A DNA stretch of 48,635 nt from an uncultured Clostridia bacterium (GCA_937892525.1 CALAEV010000034.1:1-48635); one strand, 5' to 3'. Counted from the stretch's first letter, positions 30,680 to 40,123 are shown. Numbers and translations are program-made. Notes: generated by a model from the sequence alone, not told the origin.

Positions 30680-31831
30680 TTATTTACCCATAAAGAAATT
30701 GAGGATAAGACCACCTGCGATAACAGATGCAATCTGACCTGAAACATTTACGCCGATTGAGTGCATAAGCAAGAAGTTTTGTGGGTCTTCTGCGAGTCCC
30801 ATCTTATGAACAATACGACCTGACATTGGGAATGCTGAAATACCTGCAGCACCAATCATTGGGTTAATCTTTTTGCCCTTTGGCAAGAATACATTAAGGA
30901 GTTTTGCAAACATAACGCCACCAACTGTATCGAAGATGAATGCAACAAGGCCAAGGCCAAGGATAAGAAGTGTATCTGGAGCCAAGAATGATTCATAATG
31001 CATCTTTGTTGCGATTGTGATACCAAGGAAGATTGTAATAAGGTTTGCAAGTACTTTCTGTGCTGTTTCTGAAAGAGAGTTAAGCACACCACACTCACGA
31101 ATAAGGTTACCGAACATAAGGAAACCAACAAGAGAAACTGATGCTGGTGCTACAAGACCTGCAATAATTGTAATAACGATTGGGAAAAGAATTCTTGTAA
31201 GCTTTGTAACCTCTGTCTGTGAATAAGGCATACGGATAAGACGTTCTTTTTTAGTTGTGCAAAGTTTAATGAATGGTGGCTGGATAATTGGAACAAGAGC
31301 CATATATGAATATGCAGCAACCATAATTGCACCAAGGTATTCAGAATTAAGTTTATTAGCAACAACGATTGACGTAGGACCGTCAGCTGCACCGATAATA
31401 GCAATTGAAGCTGCGTCGTTGATTGGGAAGAACATTGATGCCAAGCAAAGTGTAAAGAAAATACCAAACTGTGCAGCCGCACCAAAAATCATAAGTTTTG
31501 GATTTGAAAGAAGTGGACCGAAGTCAATCATCGCACCAATACCTATGAAAAGAATAAGTGGGAACAATTCGTTTGCAATACCTGCGTTGAAAAGTACATC
31601 AAGTGCACCTACTTCAAGTTCACCGTTTTCAGCCATTTGAGTAATAGCACCTGAGAAAGGTAAGTTAACAAGAATTGCACCAAAGCCCATTGGCAAAAGA
31701 AGTGTTGGTTCCATTTCCTTTTTAATTGCAAGGAATATAAGAATACCACCGATAACCCACATTACGAGCATTCTCCAGTCAAGCGCGAAGAAATTCTCGT
31801 AAAGGATTTCAAAGTTTTTGAGAAAGTCCAT
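30680..31831 (-). CDS. oadB: sodium ion-translocating decarboxylase, beta subunit
   Basis: A 383-residue polytopic membrane protein. The sodium- and carboxybiotin-site motif GAADGPTSIVVANKL and the conserved GAIMVAAYSYMALVPIIQPP and NVSGQIASVIAGG segments are characteristic of OadB/GcdB/MmdB. These subunits use decarboxylation of carboxybiotin to pump Na+ outward. It could belong to an oxaloacetate, glutaconyl-CoA or methylmalonyl-CoA decarboxylase; the neighbours do not decide. AAGGAGAA precedes the ATG. Confidence 0.92.
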   Translation of the reverse strand: MDFLKNFEILYENFFALDWRMLVMWVIGGILIFLAIKKEMEPTLLLPMGFGAILVNLPFSGAITQMAENGELEVGALDVLFNAGIANELFPLILFIGIGAMIDFGPLLSNPKLMIFGAAAQFGIFFTLCLASMFFPINDAASIAIIGAADGPTSIVVANKLNSEYLGAIMVAAYSYMALVPIIQPPFIKLCTTKKERLIRMPYSQTEVTKLTRILFPIVITIIAGLVAPASVSLVGFLMFGNLIRECGVLNSLSETAQKVLANLITIFLGITIATKMHYESFLAPDTLLILGLGLVAFIFDTVGGVMFAKLLNVFLPKGKKINPMIGAAGISAFPMSGRIVHKMGLAEDPQNFLLMHSIGVNVSGQIASVIAGGLILNFFMGK

Positions 31832-31968
31832 TTTTTCATTCTCCTTTATTTTTTGTCATTACAAGAACAAACTGTTAAAAATACCCCAATCTGCTCCATT
31901 ATAATATGTATTGTATCATATTATAAATATTTTTCAATAGAAATATTTTTAAATAAATTTGTAAAATA

Positions 31969-31997
31969 TTGCAAAAATTATGTGCAAGTGTTATAAT
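31969..31997 (+). promoter_or_regulatory. promoter of the DUF554 gene
   Basis: TTGCAA (31969-31974), 17-base spacer, TATAAT (31992-31997). Confidence 0.7.
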
Positions 31998-32027
31998 GCA
32001 CTCAATCTTTTTTCGGAAGTGACAAAA

Positions 32028-32765
32028 ATGTTTGGTCTTGGCACAATTATAAACACGGTTTTAGTAATTCTGGGTAGTGGGTTAGGTCTTTTAATCGGCA
32101 AAAGATTTACAGACCGTTACCACAAAACTTTAATGGCAGCTTGTGGTGTTTCTACGATTTTTATAGGCGTTACAGGAACGCTCCAAGGAATGTTAACCGT
32201 TACAAATGATGGCAAAATTGAAACTAGTGGTACAATGCTTTTAATTTTTTCAATGGTAATCGGCGGACTTATAGGCGAACTCCTTAACATTGAAAAACGT
32301 ATGGATTCATTAGGAGAAAAACTCAAAAAACTTTTCAAAGCAGAAAACGACAACAAATTCGTTGACGGATTTGTAAATACTTCGCTTATCATCTGCGTTG
32401 GTGCTATGGCGATTGTTGGTTCAATGCAAGACGGACTTACAGGCGACTACTCAATGCTGACTGCGAAAGCAATTCTTGACTTTGTAATCGTAGCAATTAT
32501 GGCATCTACTTATGGCGTGGGCACAATGTGTTCGGCTCTTGCAATTCTTGTTTATCAAGGCTCAATCACATTGATTTCGCACTTTGCAGGTAATTTTATA
32601 AATGACGAGCTAACTGGTTATCTTTCATACATAGGCTCAGCTCTTATTTTCTGTGTTGGTATAAATATTACTTTTGGTAAAAAAATCAGAGTAGGAAACC
32701 TCTTACCTGCACTTTTCATTCCTGCTTTTTATGTTTTAGGCAAATGGGTTTTAACTTTAATATAA
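32028..32765 (+). CDS. DUF554-family membrane protein
   Basis: A 245-residue inner membrane protein with about seven hydrophobic segments and the family's opening GLGTIINTVLVILGSGLGLL, followed by GKRFTDRY and the internal TYGVGTMCSALAILVYQGSI. DUF554 proteins (YdfK/YqgA) are probable transporters of unknown substrate. The ATG at 32028 has GGAAGTG upstream; an in-frame ATG at 31980 precedes the promoter's -10 box and can be excluded. Confidence 0.87.
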   Translation: MFGLGTIINTVLVILGSGLGLLIGKRFTDRYHKTLMAACGVSTIFIGVTGTLQGMLTVTNDGKIETSGTMLLIFSMVIGGLIGELLNIEKRMDSLGEKLKKLFKAENDNKFVDGFVNTSLIICVGAMAIVGSMQDGLTGDYSMLTAKAILDFVIVAIMASTYGVGTMCSALAILVYQGSITLISHFAGNFINDELTGYLSYIGSALIFCVGINITFGKKIRVGNLLPALFIPAFYVLGKWVLTLI

Positions 32766-32769
32766 AATC

Positions 32770-32803
32770 AAGACTGGCTTGAAGTTCCAAGTCAGTCTTT
32801 TTT
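32770..32803 (+). terminator. terminator of the DUF554 gene
   Basis: AAGACTGGCTTG (32770-32781) pairs with CCAAGTCAGTCTT (to 32799) with one G-T pair, then a T-run. Confidence 0.75.
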
Positions 32804-32846
32804 GTATATTTATATTTTTATGTGTGAAAATATAAATGGTGATATT

Positions 32847-33080
32847 ATGAAAAACGAAAAAGATAAATTCCCACACTACAAAGAACTTGAAGAACGCGTT
32901 ACCTATGTACCTGACAATCCCGAAAGCCCTTATGAAATGGTAAACAAGTATGGCACTTATGAAATTCAACCAACTGCCGAAACGGCGAACTCTTTTCCTA
33001 CCATAGCACAAGGCTTGCCAAAACACCGAAAAAAGCCGTCAGTCAAGGAGGGCTGTCAGCGAAAAAAAGATTCTGTGTAA
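32847..33080 (+). CDS. small hydrophilic protein of unknown function
   Basis: A 77-residue soluble protein rich in Lys, Glu and Pro (KNEKDKFPHYKELEERVTY, then PDNPESPYEMVNKYGTYEIQP), with a basic C-terminal tail (KHRKKPSVKEGCQRKKDSV). I recognise no family, and it is probably partly disordered. GGTGAT precedes the ATG at 32847. An in-frame ATG at 32802 lies inside the preceding terminator tract. It ends just before the tRNA-Leu promoter. Confidence 0.55.
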   Translation: MKNEKDKFPHYKELEERVTYVPDNPESPYEMVNKYGTYEIQPTAETANSFPTIAQGLPKHRKKPSVKEGCQRKKDSV

Positions 33081-33109
33081 AAATAAATAAAAAATTTTGA
33101 AAAAAGTGC

Positions 33110-33138
33110 TTGACAGTGTTGATTTCCTTTGTTATAAT
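33110..33138 (+). promoter_or_regulatory. consensus promoter of tRNA-Leu
   Basis: TTGACA (33110-33115), exactly 17 bases, TATAAT (33133-33138): a perfect sigma-A promoter. Confidence 0.9.
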
Positions 33139-33168
33139 GTCTCTTGCGTTCGAGAGAACGACCGATAT

Positions 33169-33252
33169 GCGAGAGTGGCGGAATCGGCAGACGCGCACGT
33201 TTGAGGGGCGTGTGGTAATCCCGTACGGGTTCAAGTCCCGTCTCTCGCACCA
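33169..33252 (+). tRNA. tRNA-Leu (anticodon GAG)
   Basis: Class II tRNA with a long variable arm. Acceptor GCGAGAG (33169-33175) pairs with CTCTCGC (33242-33248); the anticodon stem CACGT/GCGTG encloses TTGAGGG, giving anticodon GAG (codons CTC/CTT). The T-arm contains GGGTTCAAGTCCC. CCA is encoded (33250-33252). Confidence 0.94.
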
Positions 33253-33254
33253 AG

Positions 33255-33291
33255 AATAGAGAAATCGCTTTTGTGGTTTCTCTATTTTTTT
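33255..33291 (+). terminator. tRNA-Leu terminator
   Basis: AATAGAGAAA (33255-33264), 12-base loop, TTTCTCTATT (33277-33286), followed by T. Confidence 0.85.
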
Positions 33292-33306
33292 ATATCTAAA
33301 TGTGAT

Positions 33307-33465
33307 GACGGACTTGAACTCAAGAGGGTTTTTGCGTTAAGAAAACAATCCGGCGGATTGTTTTTAACAAAAAGCGATTGGCGGGTACCGAAATTCGTGA
33401 GAATTTGGGTCGCCAAGCGATTAGTATGCAAGGCGTAGCCGTAGCAGACGGTCAAGTCCCTTTTA
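33307..33465. repeat. structured non-coding stretch downstream of tRNA-Leu
   Basis: No gene; several elements lie in series. GACGGACTTGAACTC (33307-33321) is nearly the reverse complement of the tRNA T-arm. A bulged hairpin follows (GTTAAGAAAACAATCC with GGATTGTTTTTAAC, 33336-33368). Then a nested hairpin with outer TTGGCG/CGCCAA and inner AAATTC-GTGA-GAATTT (33379-33416). GTCAAGTCCC (33451-33460) again resembles the T-arm. This may be the scar of integration at the tRNA. Confidence 0.5.
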
Positions 33466-33539
33466 TTGGACTATCAACCAAGCTTCTCGTATTGATTTAT
33501 TTCTTTAACGTGTTAAAATGTTTATTAGAGGTGATAATT

Positions 33540-34670
33540 TTGGTAAATTCAAAAGATTACTCATTTTCATACAAAGGAACAAAATGCACTATAAATTATA
33601 CGTGGGTTGAAAAATTAAAATCGATCAATACTGAAATTAATGAAGACTACCTTGATTATTTGTTACTGCATCGAAATCCACACGAAAAAGGAATTGCAAG
33701 CCAATCATTTTTATCCCTTATTGAGATGGATTATTGTAATAAGAAAATGTTTAATTCAAAAAAGTTTGGAACAATTTATCAATACAATAAAGATGGCATG
33801 TTAATAAGCAAACACTGTTCAATTGAAAATATTTTAAAAATTCAAGAACCTAAAAAATTTTTATATAGTTTTTATAAACCTAATAATTTTTTTGTACCTA
33901 CAAGAAAGGGAATTGATTTTTTTAATACAAAACTTACAACTTCGTATGACCAAAAAAGTTGGATGTTTTCTGATATTAGCAGATTAAATTATATTATTAA
34001 AGAAAGTGAAAATTATGGTGGCTTAACAAGGTGTTCTAAGTTGTACAATGATGACGAATACAAATTTATAAAAGAAAGATTTACTTTGGAAGAATTTTGC
34101 GAAGCAAGAAAAAAGCATTTTTTATTTTGCTTAGGATTAGGAATTCATTGTTCCTTAAAGCAAAAAGAACAACAAAGAAAACGCATCCTTGAGATTTCAA
34201 GCGAAGAATATGAAAATAAAAGAGAAATACTATTCAAACGTTATTCGTATAATGGGCACACGTTATTCAAGAAAGTCGAGAACCTAAAAAACTATTCTTC
34301 ATATAAAGGGATATATCTCTTGTGTTTGCCAACAGTTAAGGGTTACTACATTGGTAAAACTAACTCCTGTTTTAGAGAACGCATTACTGGTCATTTTAGA
34401 AATTCTCGTTCAGATTTTGACAAACTATATGGACCGAGGGACATTCAAGAAATTTATGTGTTACCTTTCGAAAATATAAATATCAACATAATAGAACAAG
34501 ACTGCATTGCTACCATTGGAAAGGAATTGGCTCTAAACTCTTTAGTCGGTGGAGACGACTTGTGTTTTTTAGATGAAGATTACAAAGAAACTAACTATTT
34601 AATTTCCAATAACAAATATTTTGAAAATATAAAAGAAAAGATTTACAACTCATCAATGCAGGCTGATTAA
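33540..34670 (+). CDS. GIY-YIG nuclease-domain protein, probably acquired
   Basis: A 376-residue protein. The N-terminal 250 residues are basic, Asn/Lys/Phe-rich and match no family I recognise. Residues 257-350 form a GIY-YIG domain: GIY (257-259), YIGKT (270-274), the conserved Arg in CFRERITGHF, and the metal Glu/Asn in NIIEQDC and LNSLVGG. The catalytic set looks intact. The TTG start at 33540 is chosen because AGAGGTGA lies 6 bases upstream; the frame continues upstream into the repeat region without a better start. Codon use is more AT-rich than in neighbouring core genes, and it sits behind a tRNA, both signs of transfer. Homing, mobile-element or defence roles are possible. Confidence 0.75.
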   Translation: MVNSKDYSFSYKGTKCTINYTWVEKLKSINTEINEDYLDYLLLHRNPHEKGIASQSFLSLIEMDYCNKKMFNSKKFGTIYQYNKDGMLISKHCSIENILKIQEPKKFLYSFYKPNNFFVPTRKGIDFFNTKLTTSYDQKSWMFSDISRLNYIIKESENYGGLTRCSKLYNDDEYKFIKERFTLEEFCEARKKHFLFCLGLGIHCSLKQKEQQRKRILEISSEEYENKREILFKRYSYNGHTLFKKVENLKNYSSYKGIYLLCLPTVKGYYIGKTNSCFRERITGHFRNSRSDFDKLYGPRDIQEIYVLPFENININIIEQDCIATIGKELALNSLVGGDDLCFLDEDYKETNYLISNNKYFENIKEKIYNSSMQAD

Positions 34671-34732
34671 AAATCATATAAAGTCTAAACAAATATACAA
34701 ATTTTTCCCTTTTATTCATTTAATATTTATGG

Positions 34733-34738
34733 TATAAT
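34733..34738 (+). promoter_or_regulatory. -10 box of the fprA promoter
   Basis: TATAAT 33 bases ahead of the fprA ATG; the -35 region is weak (TTTATT). Confidence 0.55.
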
Positions 34739-34770
34739 TGTTTGTAGATTTTATTGCAAAGGAGTTTATT

Positions 34771-35919
34771 ATGATTACAAATGATATTAAATATATTGGT
34801 GTAAATGACCATAAAATTGATTTATTTGAAGGTCAATACATTGTTCCAAACGGAATGGCTTACAATTCTTATGCTATTCTTGATGAAAAAATTGCAATTA
34901 TGGATTCTGTTGATGCTAATTTCAAAGACGAATGGCTTGGTAACATCAAGTCTGTTTTGGGCGACAAAACACCTGACTACTTAATTGTTCAGCACATGGA
35001 ACCTGACCATTCTGCAAATGTTCACGAATTTGCACTTGCTTACCCTGATGCTACAATTGTTGCAACTGACCGTGCATTTGTTATGATGAAGAAATTCTTC
35101 GGCACAGATTACGCTGACCGTAGAATTGTTGTAAAAGACGGCGGCACATTAAGCCTTGGTAATCACGAACTTGTTTTCTGTTTAGCACCAATGGTTCATT
35201 GGCCGGAAGTTATGATGACTTATGATGCTACTGACAAAGTTCTTTTCTCTGCTGACGGTTTTGGTAAATTCGGTGCTTTAGATGTTGAAGAGGACTGGGC
35301 TTGTGAAGCTCGTCGTTACTATTTCGGTATTGTTGGTAAATACGGTGCACAGGTACAAGCAGTACTTAAAAAAGCATCTGCGCTTGATATTCAGATTATC
35401 TGCCCACTTCACGGACCTGTGCTTAAAGAAAATCTCCCATATTACCTTGATTTATACAACACTTGGTCATCTTATGGAGTTGAAAGCGAAGGCACACTCA
35501 TCTGCTACACATCAGTATACGGAAATACAAAAAAAGCCGTACAGATGCTTGCTGACGAATTAAATGCAAAAGGATGTCCTAAAGTTGTAGTTAACGACCT
35601 TGCTCGTTGTGATATGGCAGAAGCAGTTGAAGATGCTTTCAGATACGGTAAAATTATTCTTGCAACTACCACATACAATGGCGATATTTTCCCATTTATG
35701 AGAAACTTTATTCACGAATTAACCGAGAGAGGTTATAGAAACCGTAAAATCGGTATTGTTGAAAACGGCACTTGGGCGCCTGTTGTTAAAAACAAGATTA
35801 CAAAAATGTTTGAAAACAGCAAAGATTTAACATTTGCAGATACAGTAGTTACAATTCATTCTGCCCTTAATGACACAAGCCGTGAGCAAATTAAACAACT
35901 TGCAGAAGAAATGGCATAA
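34771..35919 (+). CDS. fprA: FprA-type flavodiiron protein
   Basis: A 382-residue cytoplasmic flavoprotein that reduces O2 to water (or NO to N2O) and protects anaerobes. The N-terminal metallo-beta-lactamase-like domain has the di-iron ligands in QHMEPDHSANVHEF (HxExDH), with further ligands in APMVHWPEVMMT, SADGFGKFGAL and PLHGPVL. The C-terminal flavodoxin domain starts near residue 245 with YTSVYGNTKKAV, the FMN phosphate loop. The ATG at 34771 follows AAAGGAG. It stands alone; rubredoxin is not fused. Confidence 0.94.
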   Translation: MITNDIKYIGVNDHKIDLFEGQYIVPNGMAYNSYAILDEKIAIMDSVDANFKDEWLGNIKSVLGDKTPDYLIVQHMEPDHSANVHEFALAYPDATIVATDRAFVMMKKFFGTDYADRRIVVKDGGTLSLGNHELVFCLAPMVHWPEVMMTYDATDKVLFSADGFGKFGALDVEEDWACEARRYYFGIVGKYGAQVQAVLKKASALDIQIICPLHGPVLKENLPYYLDLYNTWSSYGVESEGTLICYTSVYGNTKKAVQMLADELNAKGCPKVVVNDLARCDMAEAVEDAFRYGKIILATTTYNGDIFPFMRNFIHELTERGYRNRKIGIVENGTWAPVVKNKITKMFENSKDLTFADTVVTIHSALNDTSREQIKQLAEEMA

Positions 35920-35923
35920 GAAA

Positions 35924-35957
35924 AAGGAGTAGCATTTGCTACTCCTTAATTTTTTTA
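35924..35957. terminator. shared terminator between facing genes
   Basis: AAGGAGTAGC (35924-35933), ATTT loop, GCTACTCCTT (35938-35947); T-runs on the plus side and A-runs upstream, so it can end fprA and the facing transporter gene. Confidence 0.85.
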
Positions 35958-37484
35958 TTATGCTTCAGATTTTTGACCTTCAGCCTCGTGTTTTTCACGG
36001 AGTGCTGCGTAAATTGGTTCCATCTTTTCTTTTGTAAGTGGATAACCAAATCTGAAAATAAGCCATACGCTTGTGTAAACAATAGCAGGAATTATTGTGC
36101 AGATAAACATAATCTTTTTACTTGTATCGTTTTCTGTAATAAAACCATTACCTGCTGTAAGGCTATCATATTTTGCCCATTGAAGAAGGAAAAGTCCACC
36201 TGCATCAGCAATCGCCTGACCAAACTGACGGCCAAATGTATATGCAGAGTAAACTGCACTTTCGTTACGAATGCCAGTTTTGTATTCCTGATAGTCGATA
36301 ACGTCCATAACGACTGCCCAGCAAGTAAGGCTGACAAATGTATAGCCAAAACCGATAAGAAGCAAGCAAAGCATATAAAGCCATGCAGGGTAAATACCTT
36401 GTTCCGGATTTATCCAACGGATAAAGCTTTCATTATTTGCAGTTACAAAAAGGAATACAGATGTTATTGCAGAAATAATTGACATTCTGCCACAAAGTTC
36501 TTTTTTACCGTATTTTGCAGCAAGTTTTGGTGTGAATAAAATCAACACAGCCATTGGAAGATAAGTGCAGATTGTACCTATAATGCTAAGGCCTGTATTT
36601 GTAAAGTAGTTTTTATAAAGATAAGCGTTGAATGAGCCGAACTGAAGCTGACCACTGATAAGAACGCCTGACAATGTGAGTAATACAAATGGTCTTGATT
36701 TGAAAAGTCCCTTATAAACTCCCTTTAAGTCAACATTTTCATCTTCAACTGCAGGAACACGCTCTTTTACCATTTTATGACCGATAAGGTATGTAACGAT
36801 TGAGAAAACACCCATCAAAAGTGCATACATAAACATTCTGCTACCGTCTGCAACTTCGATTTCTTTGCCTGTCTGTTCGTCAAAAACACCTGTGCCGACA
36901 TAAATAATCATAGGAGCAATAAGAAGAACAACTGCACCACCGACACCACTACCTACTGAACGAGCAGTTGAGAGAAGTGTTCTGCCTTTAGGGTCATCTG
37001 TAATAACAGATGCAAGTGAACCGAACGGAATGTTCATAGCAGTATACATTGTACAATAAATAAGATACAATATAATTGCAATAACAAAAAGCATCATTGG
37101 TCTTTGCGCCAACGCCTCATTGTAAAAAATTGAATTTGGGTCATTAAACGGAATAAAGCAAATTACTGTTGAAATACCAAGAGGCACAGCAACAAGCCTT
37201 AAGTACTGACGATATTTACCATCTTTACCCGGTTTTCTTTTTGAAACAACAGCACCCCAGAGTGGGTCATTAACTACGTCCCAAAGACGAGTAATAATAA
37301 ACATATAACCAACAAGTTTTGGCGCTATTTTCAAAACGTCAGTCATAAAAACTTTAAGGTAACTTGTAATATATGTAAGGTTAAACATATTACCTGCTTC
37401 AGCAATAGTATAACCTGCTATATCCTTAAAGCCAATTTTATTAGGATGATTGTTTACTTCTTTTACTTTCTTTTCTTTAGCCAA
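35958..37484 (-). CDS. GPH-family sugar:cation symporter
   Basis: A 508-residue membrane protein with about 12 hydrophobic segments and the glycoside-pentoside-hexuronide signature: YMFIITRLWDVVNDPLWG near the start (Asp residues for cation coupling), then SVGSGVGGA and WAVVMDVIDYQEYKTG. It probably imports a plant-derived glycoside or xyloside with Na+ or H+; the sugar cannot be named. The TTG at 37484 follows AAGGGGG at good spacing; an ATG eight codons earlier (37508) has no site. It might act with the beta-glucosidase at the right end, though that is not adjacent. Confidence 0.85.
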   Translation of the reverse strand: MAKEKKVKEVNNHPNKIGFKDIAGYTIAEAGNMFNLTYITSYLKVFMTDVLKIAPKLVGYMFIITRLWDVVNDPLWGAVVSKRKPGKDGKYRQYLRLVAVPLGISTVICFIPFNDPNSIFYNEALAQRPMMLFVIAIILYLIYCTMYTAMNIPFGSLASVITDDPKGRTLLSTARSVGSGVGGAVVLLIAPMIIYVGTGVFDEQTGKEIEVADGSRMFMYALLMGVFSIVTYLIGHKMVKERVPAVEDENVDLKGVYKGLFKSRPFVLLTLSGVLISGQLQFGSFNAYLYKNYFTNTGLSIIGTICTYLPMAVLILFTPKLAAKYGKKELCGRMSIISAITSVFLFVTANNESFIRWINPEQGIYPAWLYMLCLLLIGFGYTFVSLTCWAVVMDVIDYQEYKTGIRNESAVYSAYTFGRQFGQAIADAGGLFLLQWAKYDSLTAGNGFITENDTSKKIMFICTIIPAIVYTSVWLIFRFGYPLTKEKMEPIYAALREKHEAEGQKSEA

Positions 37485-37601
37485 GAAGATAACCCCCTTT
37501 TCATTCATTAAAAATTATGATAACACTTTTTTAATAAAATTACAATAGGGAGAAATAAAAAGTAAAAACAAAAAACATTAGTTCGACAAATTCAAATTTA
37601 T

Positions 37602-39914
37602 CTATTCATCATTAATGCTTATTTTGATTACTGCTACGGTTATATCATCACCACGAGTTATATTTCGGCCTTTGGCTATTGCACAAAGCTTTTGTGACAA
37701 ATCGGTAGAATATCCGTTTTCAGCAACATAAGTCTTGATTTCTTCAAGGCTACTGTCAGCAGCGCCGTCAGACATCATAATAATAACATCGTCATCTTTA
37801 AGTCCACCACGAATTGTTGCAAACTCTGCTTGTCTTAAAATACCAATAGGCATAGCAGATTTTTTTATTTCGCTGACTTTTCCTTTTCTATATAAAAGTG
37901 ACACGGTAGCCCCTGCTTTATATATTACAGATTGTCCGTTATAAAGGTTTATTTTAAGAATATCGAGAGTTGCAAGTGATTCCTCGCGACTTTTTACAAG
38001 CATTGCAGAGTTTACAAGTCGCAACGCACAAGGAAATGAAAATCCTGAAATAATGAGTCTTGAAAAAAGTGAAGATGCCATAGCACCATCAATAGCAGCA
38101 CGATGACCTGTGCCCATTCCGTCACTTAAAACTGTTATAAAGTTACCTTTGCCATCATAAAACGAGTCAAAGCAATCACCACAAATTTCACCGTCAGTTA
38201 CAGGCATCTGATAGTACTCGCAATCTGTCATAAATGATGGTTTTTCCCACAACATTATAATTTTTTCCTGTTCATTTTTTATTGCTACAGGTTGTGCAAA
38301 TTCTTTTTCGGTAACTTTTTCAATACATTCTCTTATTGCATCATCTGTCACTTTATTATTGATATTCACCGTTAAATTTATCATAATATTACGCTCTTCA
38401 TCTTCATAGCAATTTACAAATGCAGGTACCCCAATGTCATCAAGGCTATTTTTGATTGCGTTGGATTTACTTGCTATGGGTTGAATTCCGTTACGAAAAT
38501 CGTAAAGCAAGTCATCAAGCATTTCACAAACTGTATCAAACTGGTCGGCAGTAATTTTTCTCATTTCATTAATTCTCCCCTCTGCACCAAGGCGCGCTGA
38601 ATAAGACGAATAGTTTTTATTGAAGCTATCGCAAAGTGACATAATATGAATACATTTGCTTTGCAAAGAGGAAGGCGCAAACGATGGTGTTACGCTACCG
38701 TTTTTTCGAATTTCTTCTACCACAGCATCAAACTCGCCAATAGTCCCAGACATTCCTGCACGCCAGCATTTTTCATAACTACCACAGTCACTGCACACAT
38801 TATCACGGACACGAAGATACACCCATGTTGTATCAGGAAGTGCTTTTTCTTTTAAAATTTCTGAAACTTTTGACACTGTGCCAGACATATCGCCAACTGC
38901 ATTTTTTACCATTTTTAGTCTTGAAATCATCATATTCTGCACGGCAAGTCCGTCACCTGTAAGTGTTGAAATGGACAACCTTACTTTTGCCTGTAAAAAT
39001 AACTTTTGTGGTGCAATTATAAATAAAACCGAGGCTATTGCAGTTTCAATAAGTCTTGATATTTCATCTTTTGTGCCACCGAAAAGCAAGAATGAACCAC
39101 CGTAAGCAAAAATATATGAAAATGCACAAAGCACTCTGCCTGAATAAGAAAAAAGTCCTGAAAACAGACCTGAAATACAATAGCAGAATGTTGTAAGTCC
39201 TGAATTACCTATCATTAAAAATCCCAGACTTGCACCTATACCCATTATCGCCCCACCACTTTCGCGAAAAAGATATGAGGCAGACATTATAATAAAACTG
39301 CAAACAATTCCTGACACAGATACACCAAAAACTGAAATTTTGTTTATTGTAAGCAGTAAAATAAGAACTGCAATTACCGTCGAGGTCAGTTCACGGTTAG
39401 TAATATGTTGATTTTGTTTTAGCTTTTCTATGGAATTTACTGCGACTGCAAAAAAGTATGCACCACCGAAGGCTGTTACAGATTCAGCAACACGAATAAA
39501 AATATCATTCAACTCAAAAATTGTTGCAAGAGTAGATACAATGCCTGTGGAAATTGTGCTAAAAAGAGAAATAAGTGGTGGAAAAATTATTTTGCCACGA
39601 GCTTTTGGAAAACTATTGATATAAAGTTTCAAAATATATACAAGGATTAGCGCCATTACATAACGGAATGCAAAAGTATATTCGTTTCCAAGAATATAAC
39701 CCAGCATTGCACCAAAACAAGAAAAAAGTGTATATTCTTTTTTAACGCCACTGCAAAAAGCAATACCCAACGGTGAAAAATATGCTGTTGTTGAAGCAGA
39801 TGCCATTAAAACACCTATACCGAAATGGATTGAATTTACACCTGCAGATTTCATAAAATCTGAAAGTTCTATTCTTTCGTTACCTTCACTTACACCAAAT
39901 TCCTGATTACTCAT
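37602..39914 (-). CDS. spoIIE: SpoIIE, sporulation serine phosphatase
   Basis: A 770-residue protein with the full SpoIIE plan: about ten N-terminal membrane segments (roughly residues 30-330), a central region with a CSDCGSYEKCW cysteine cluster, and a C-terminal PP2C phosphatase (about 560-770) with LSDGMGTGHRAAID, MMSDGAAD and GDDITVAVIKI, which contain the metal-binding Asp residues. It dephosphorylates SpoIIAA to activate sigma-F in the forespore and localises to the polar septum. The ATG at 39914 follows AAGGTGG. It proves that the organism belongs to an endospore-forming lineage. Confidence 0.95.
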   Translation of the reverse strand: MSNQEFGVSEGNERIELSDFMKSAGVNSIHFGIGVLMASASTTAYFSPLGIAFCSGVKKEYTLFSCFGAMLGYILGNEYTFAFRYVMALILVYILKLYINSFPKARGKIIFPPLISLFSTISTGIVSTLATIFELNDIFIRVAESVTAFGGAYFFAVAVNSIEKLKQNQHITNRELTSTVIAVLILLLTINKISVFGVSVSGIVCSFIIMSASYLFRESGGAIMGIGASLGFLMIGNSGLTTFCYCISGLFSGLFSYSGRVLCAFSYIFAYGGSFLLFGGTKDEISRLIETAIASVLFIIAPQKLFLQAKVRLSISTLTGDGLAVQNMMISRLKMVKNAVGDMSGTVSKVSEILKEKALPDTTWVYLRVRDNVCSDCGSYEKCWRAGMSGTIGEFDAVVEEIRKNGSVTPSFAPSSLQSKCIHIMSLCDSFNKNYSSYSARLGAEGRINEMRKITADQFDTVCEMLDDLLYDFRNGIQPIASKSNAIKNSLDDIGVPAFVNCYEDEERNIMINLTVNINNKVTDDAIRECIEKVTEKEFAQPVAIKNEQEKIIMLWEKPSFMTDCEYYQMPVTDGEICGDCFDSFYDGKGNFITVLSDGMGTGHRAAIDGAMASSLFSRLIISGFSFPCALRLVNSAMLVKSREESLATLDILKINLYNGQSVIYKAGATVSLLYRKGKVSEIKKSAMPIGILRQAEFATIRGGLKDDDVIIMMSDGAADSSLEEIKTYVAENGYSTDLSQKLCAIAKGRNITRGDDITVAVIKISINDE

Positions 39915-40123
39915 TTTTTCACCACCTTGTAAAGTCATATACAAGTATTATATGCTTGTCCCATAGGTACTTTTTGGTGGATTAGGAGTGTAAAATAATG
40001 TTTTATTGTGATGCTTTTTGCAAAACATTCACGAAGTGAATATATCAAAAAAATCTCTTTTCAAAAATCATATTTTATGATAAAATTAGGTTGGTAATTT
40101 TCGGAATGAAATGAGGGTAAATT

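Noticed and set aside
33378..33539. N-terminal extension of the GIY-YIG protein
   Set aside because: The frame is open, but it crosses the hairpin region downstream of the tRNA and has no ribosome site; the TTG at 33540 has a good one.
33169..34670. Prophage or integrative element
   Set aside because: Only one gene with a nuclease domain is present, without integrase, portal or conjugation genes; I describe it as a probable acquired gene only.
35973..36482. 169-codon open frame opposite the sugar symporter
   Set aside because: The translation is Cys/Lys-rich with no domain, and it lies entirely within the symporter gene; a shadow frame.
39915..40123. Spo0A boxes upstream of spoIIE
   Set aside because: I searched for TTTGTCGAA-like sites on both strands and found none close enough to report.
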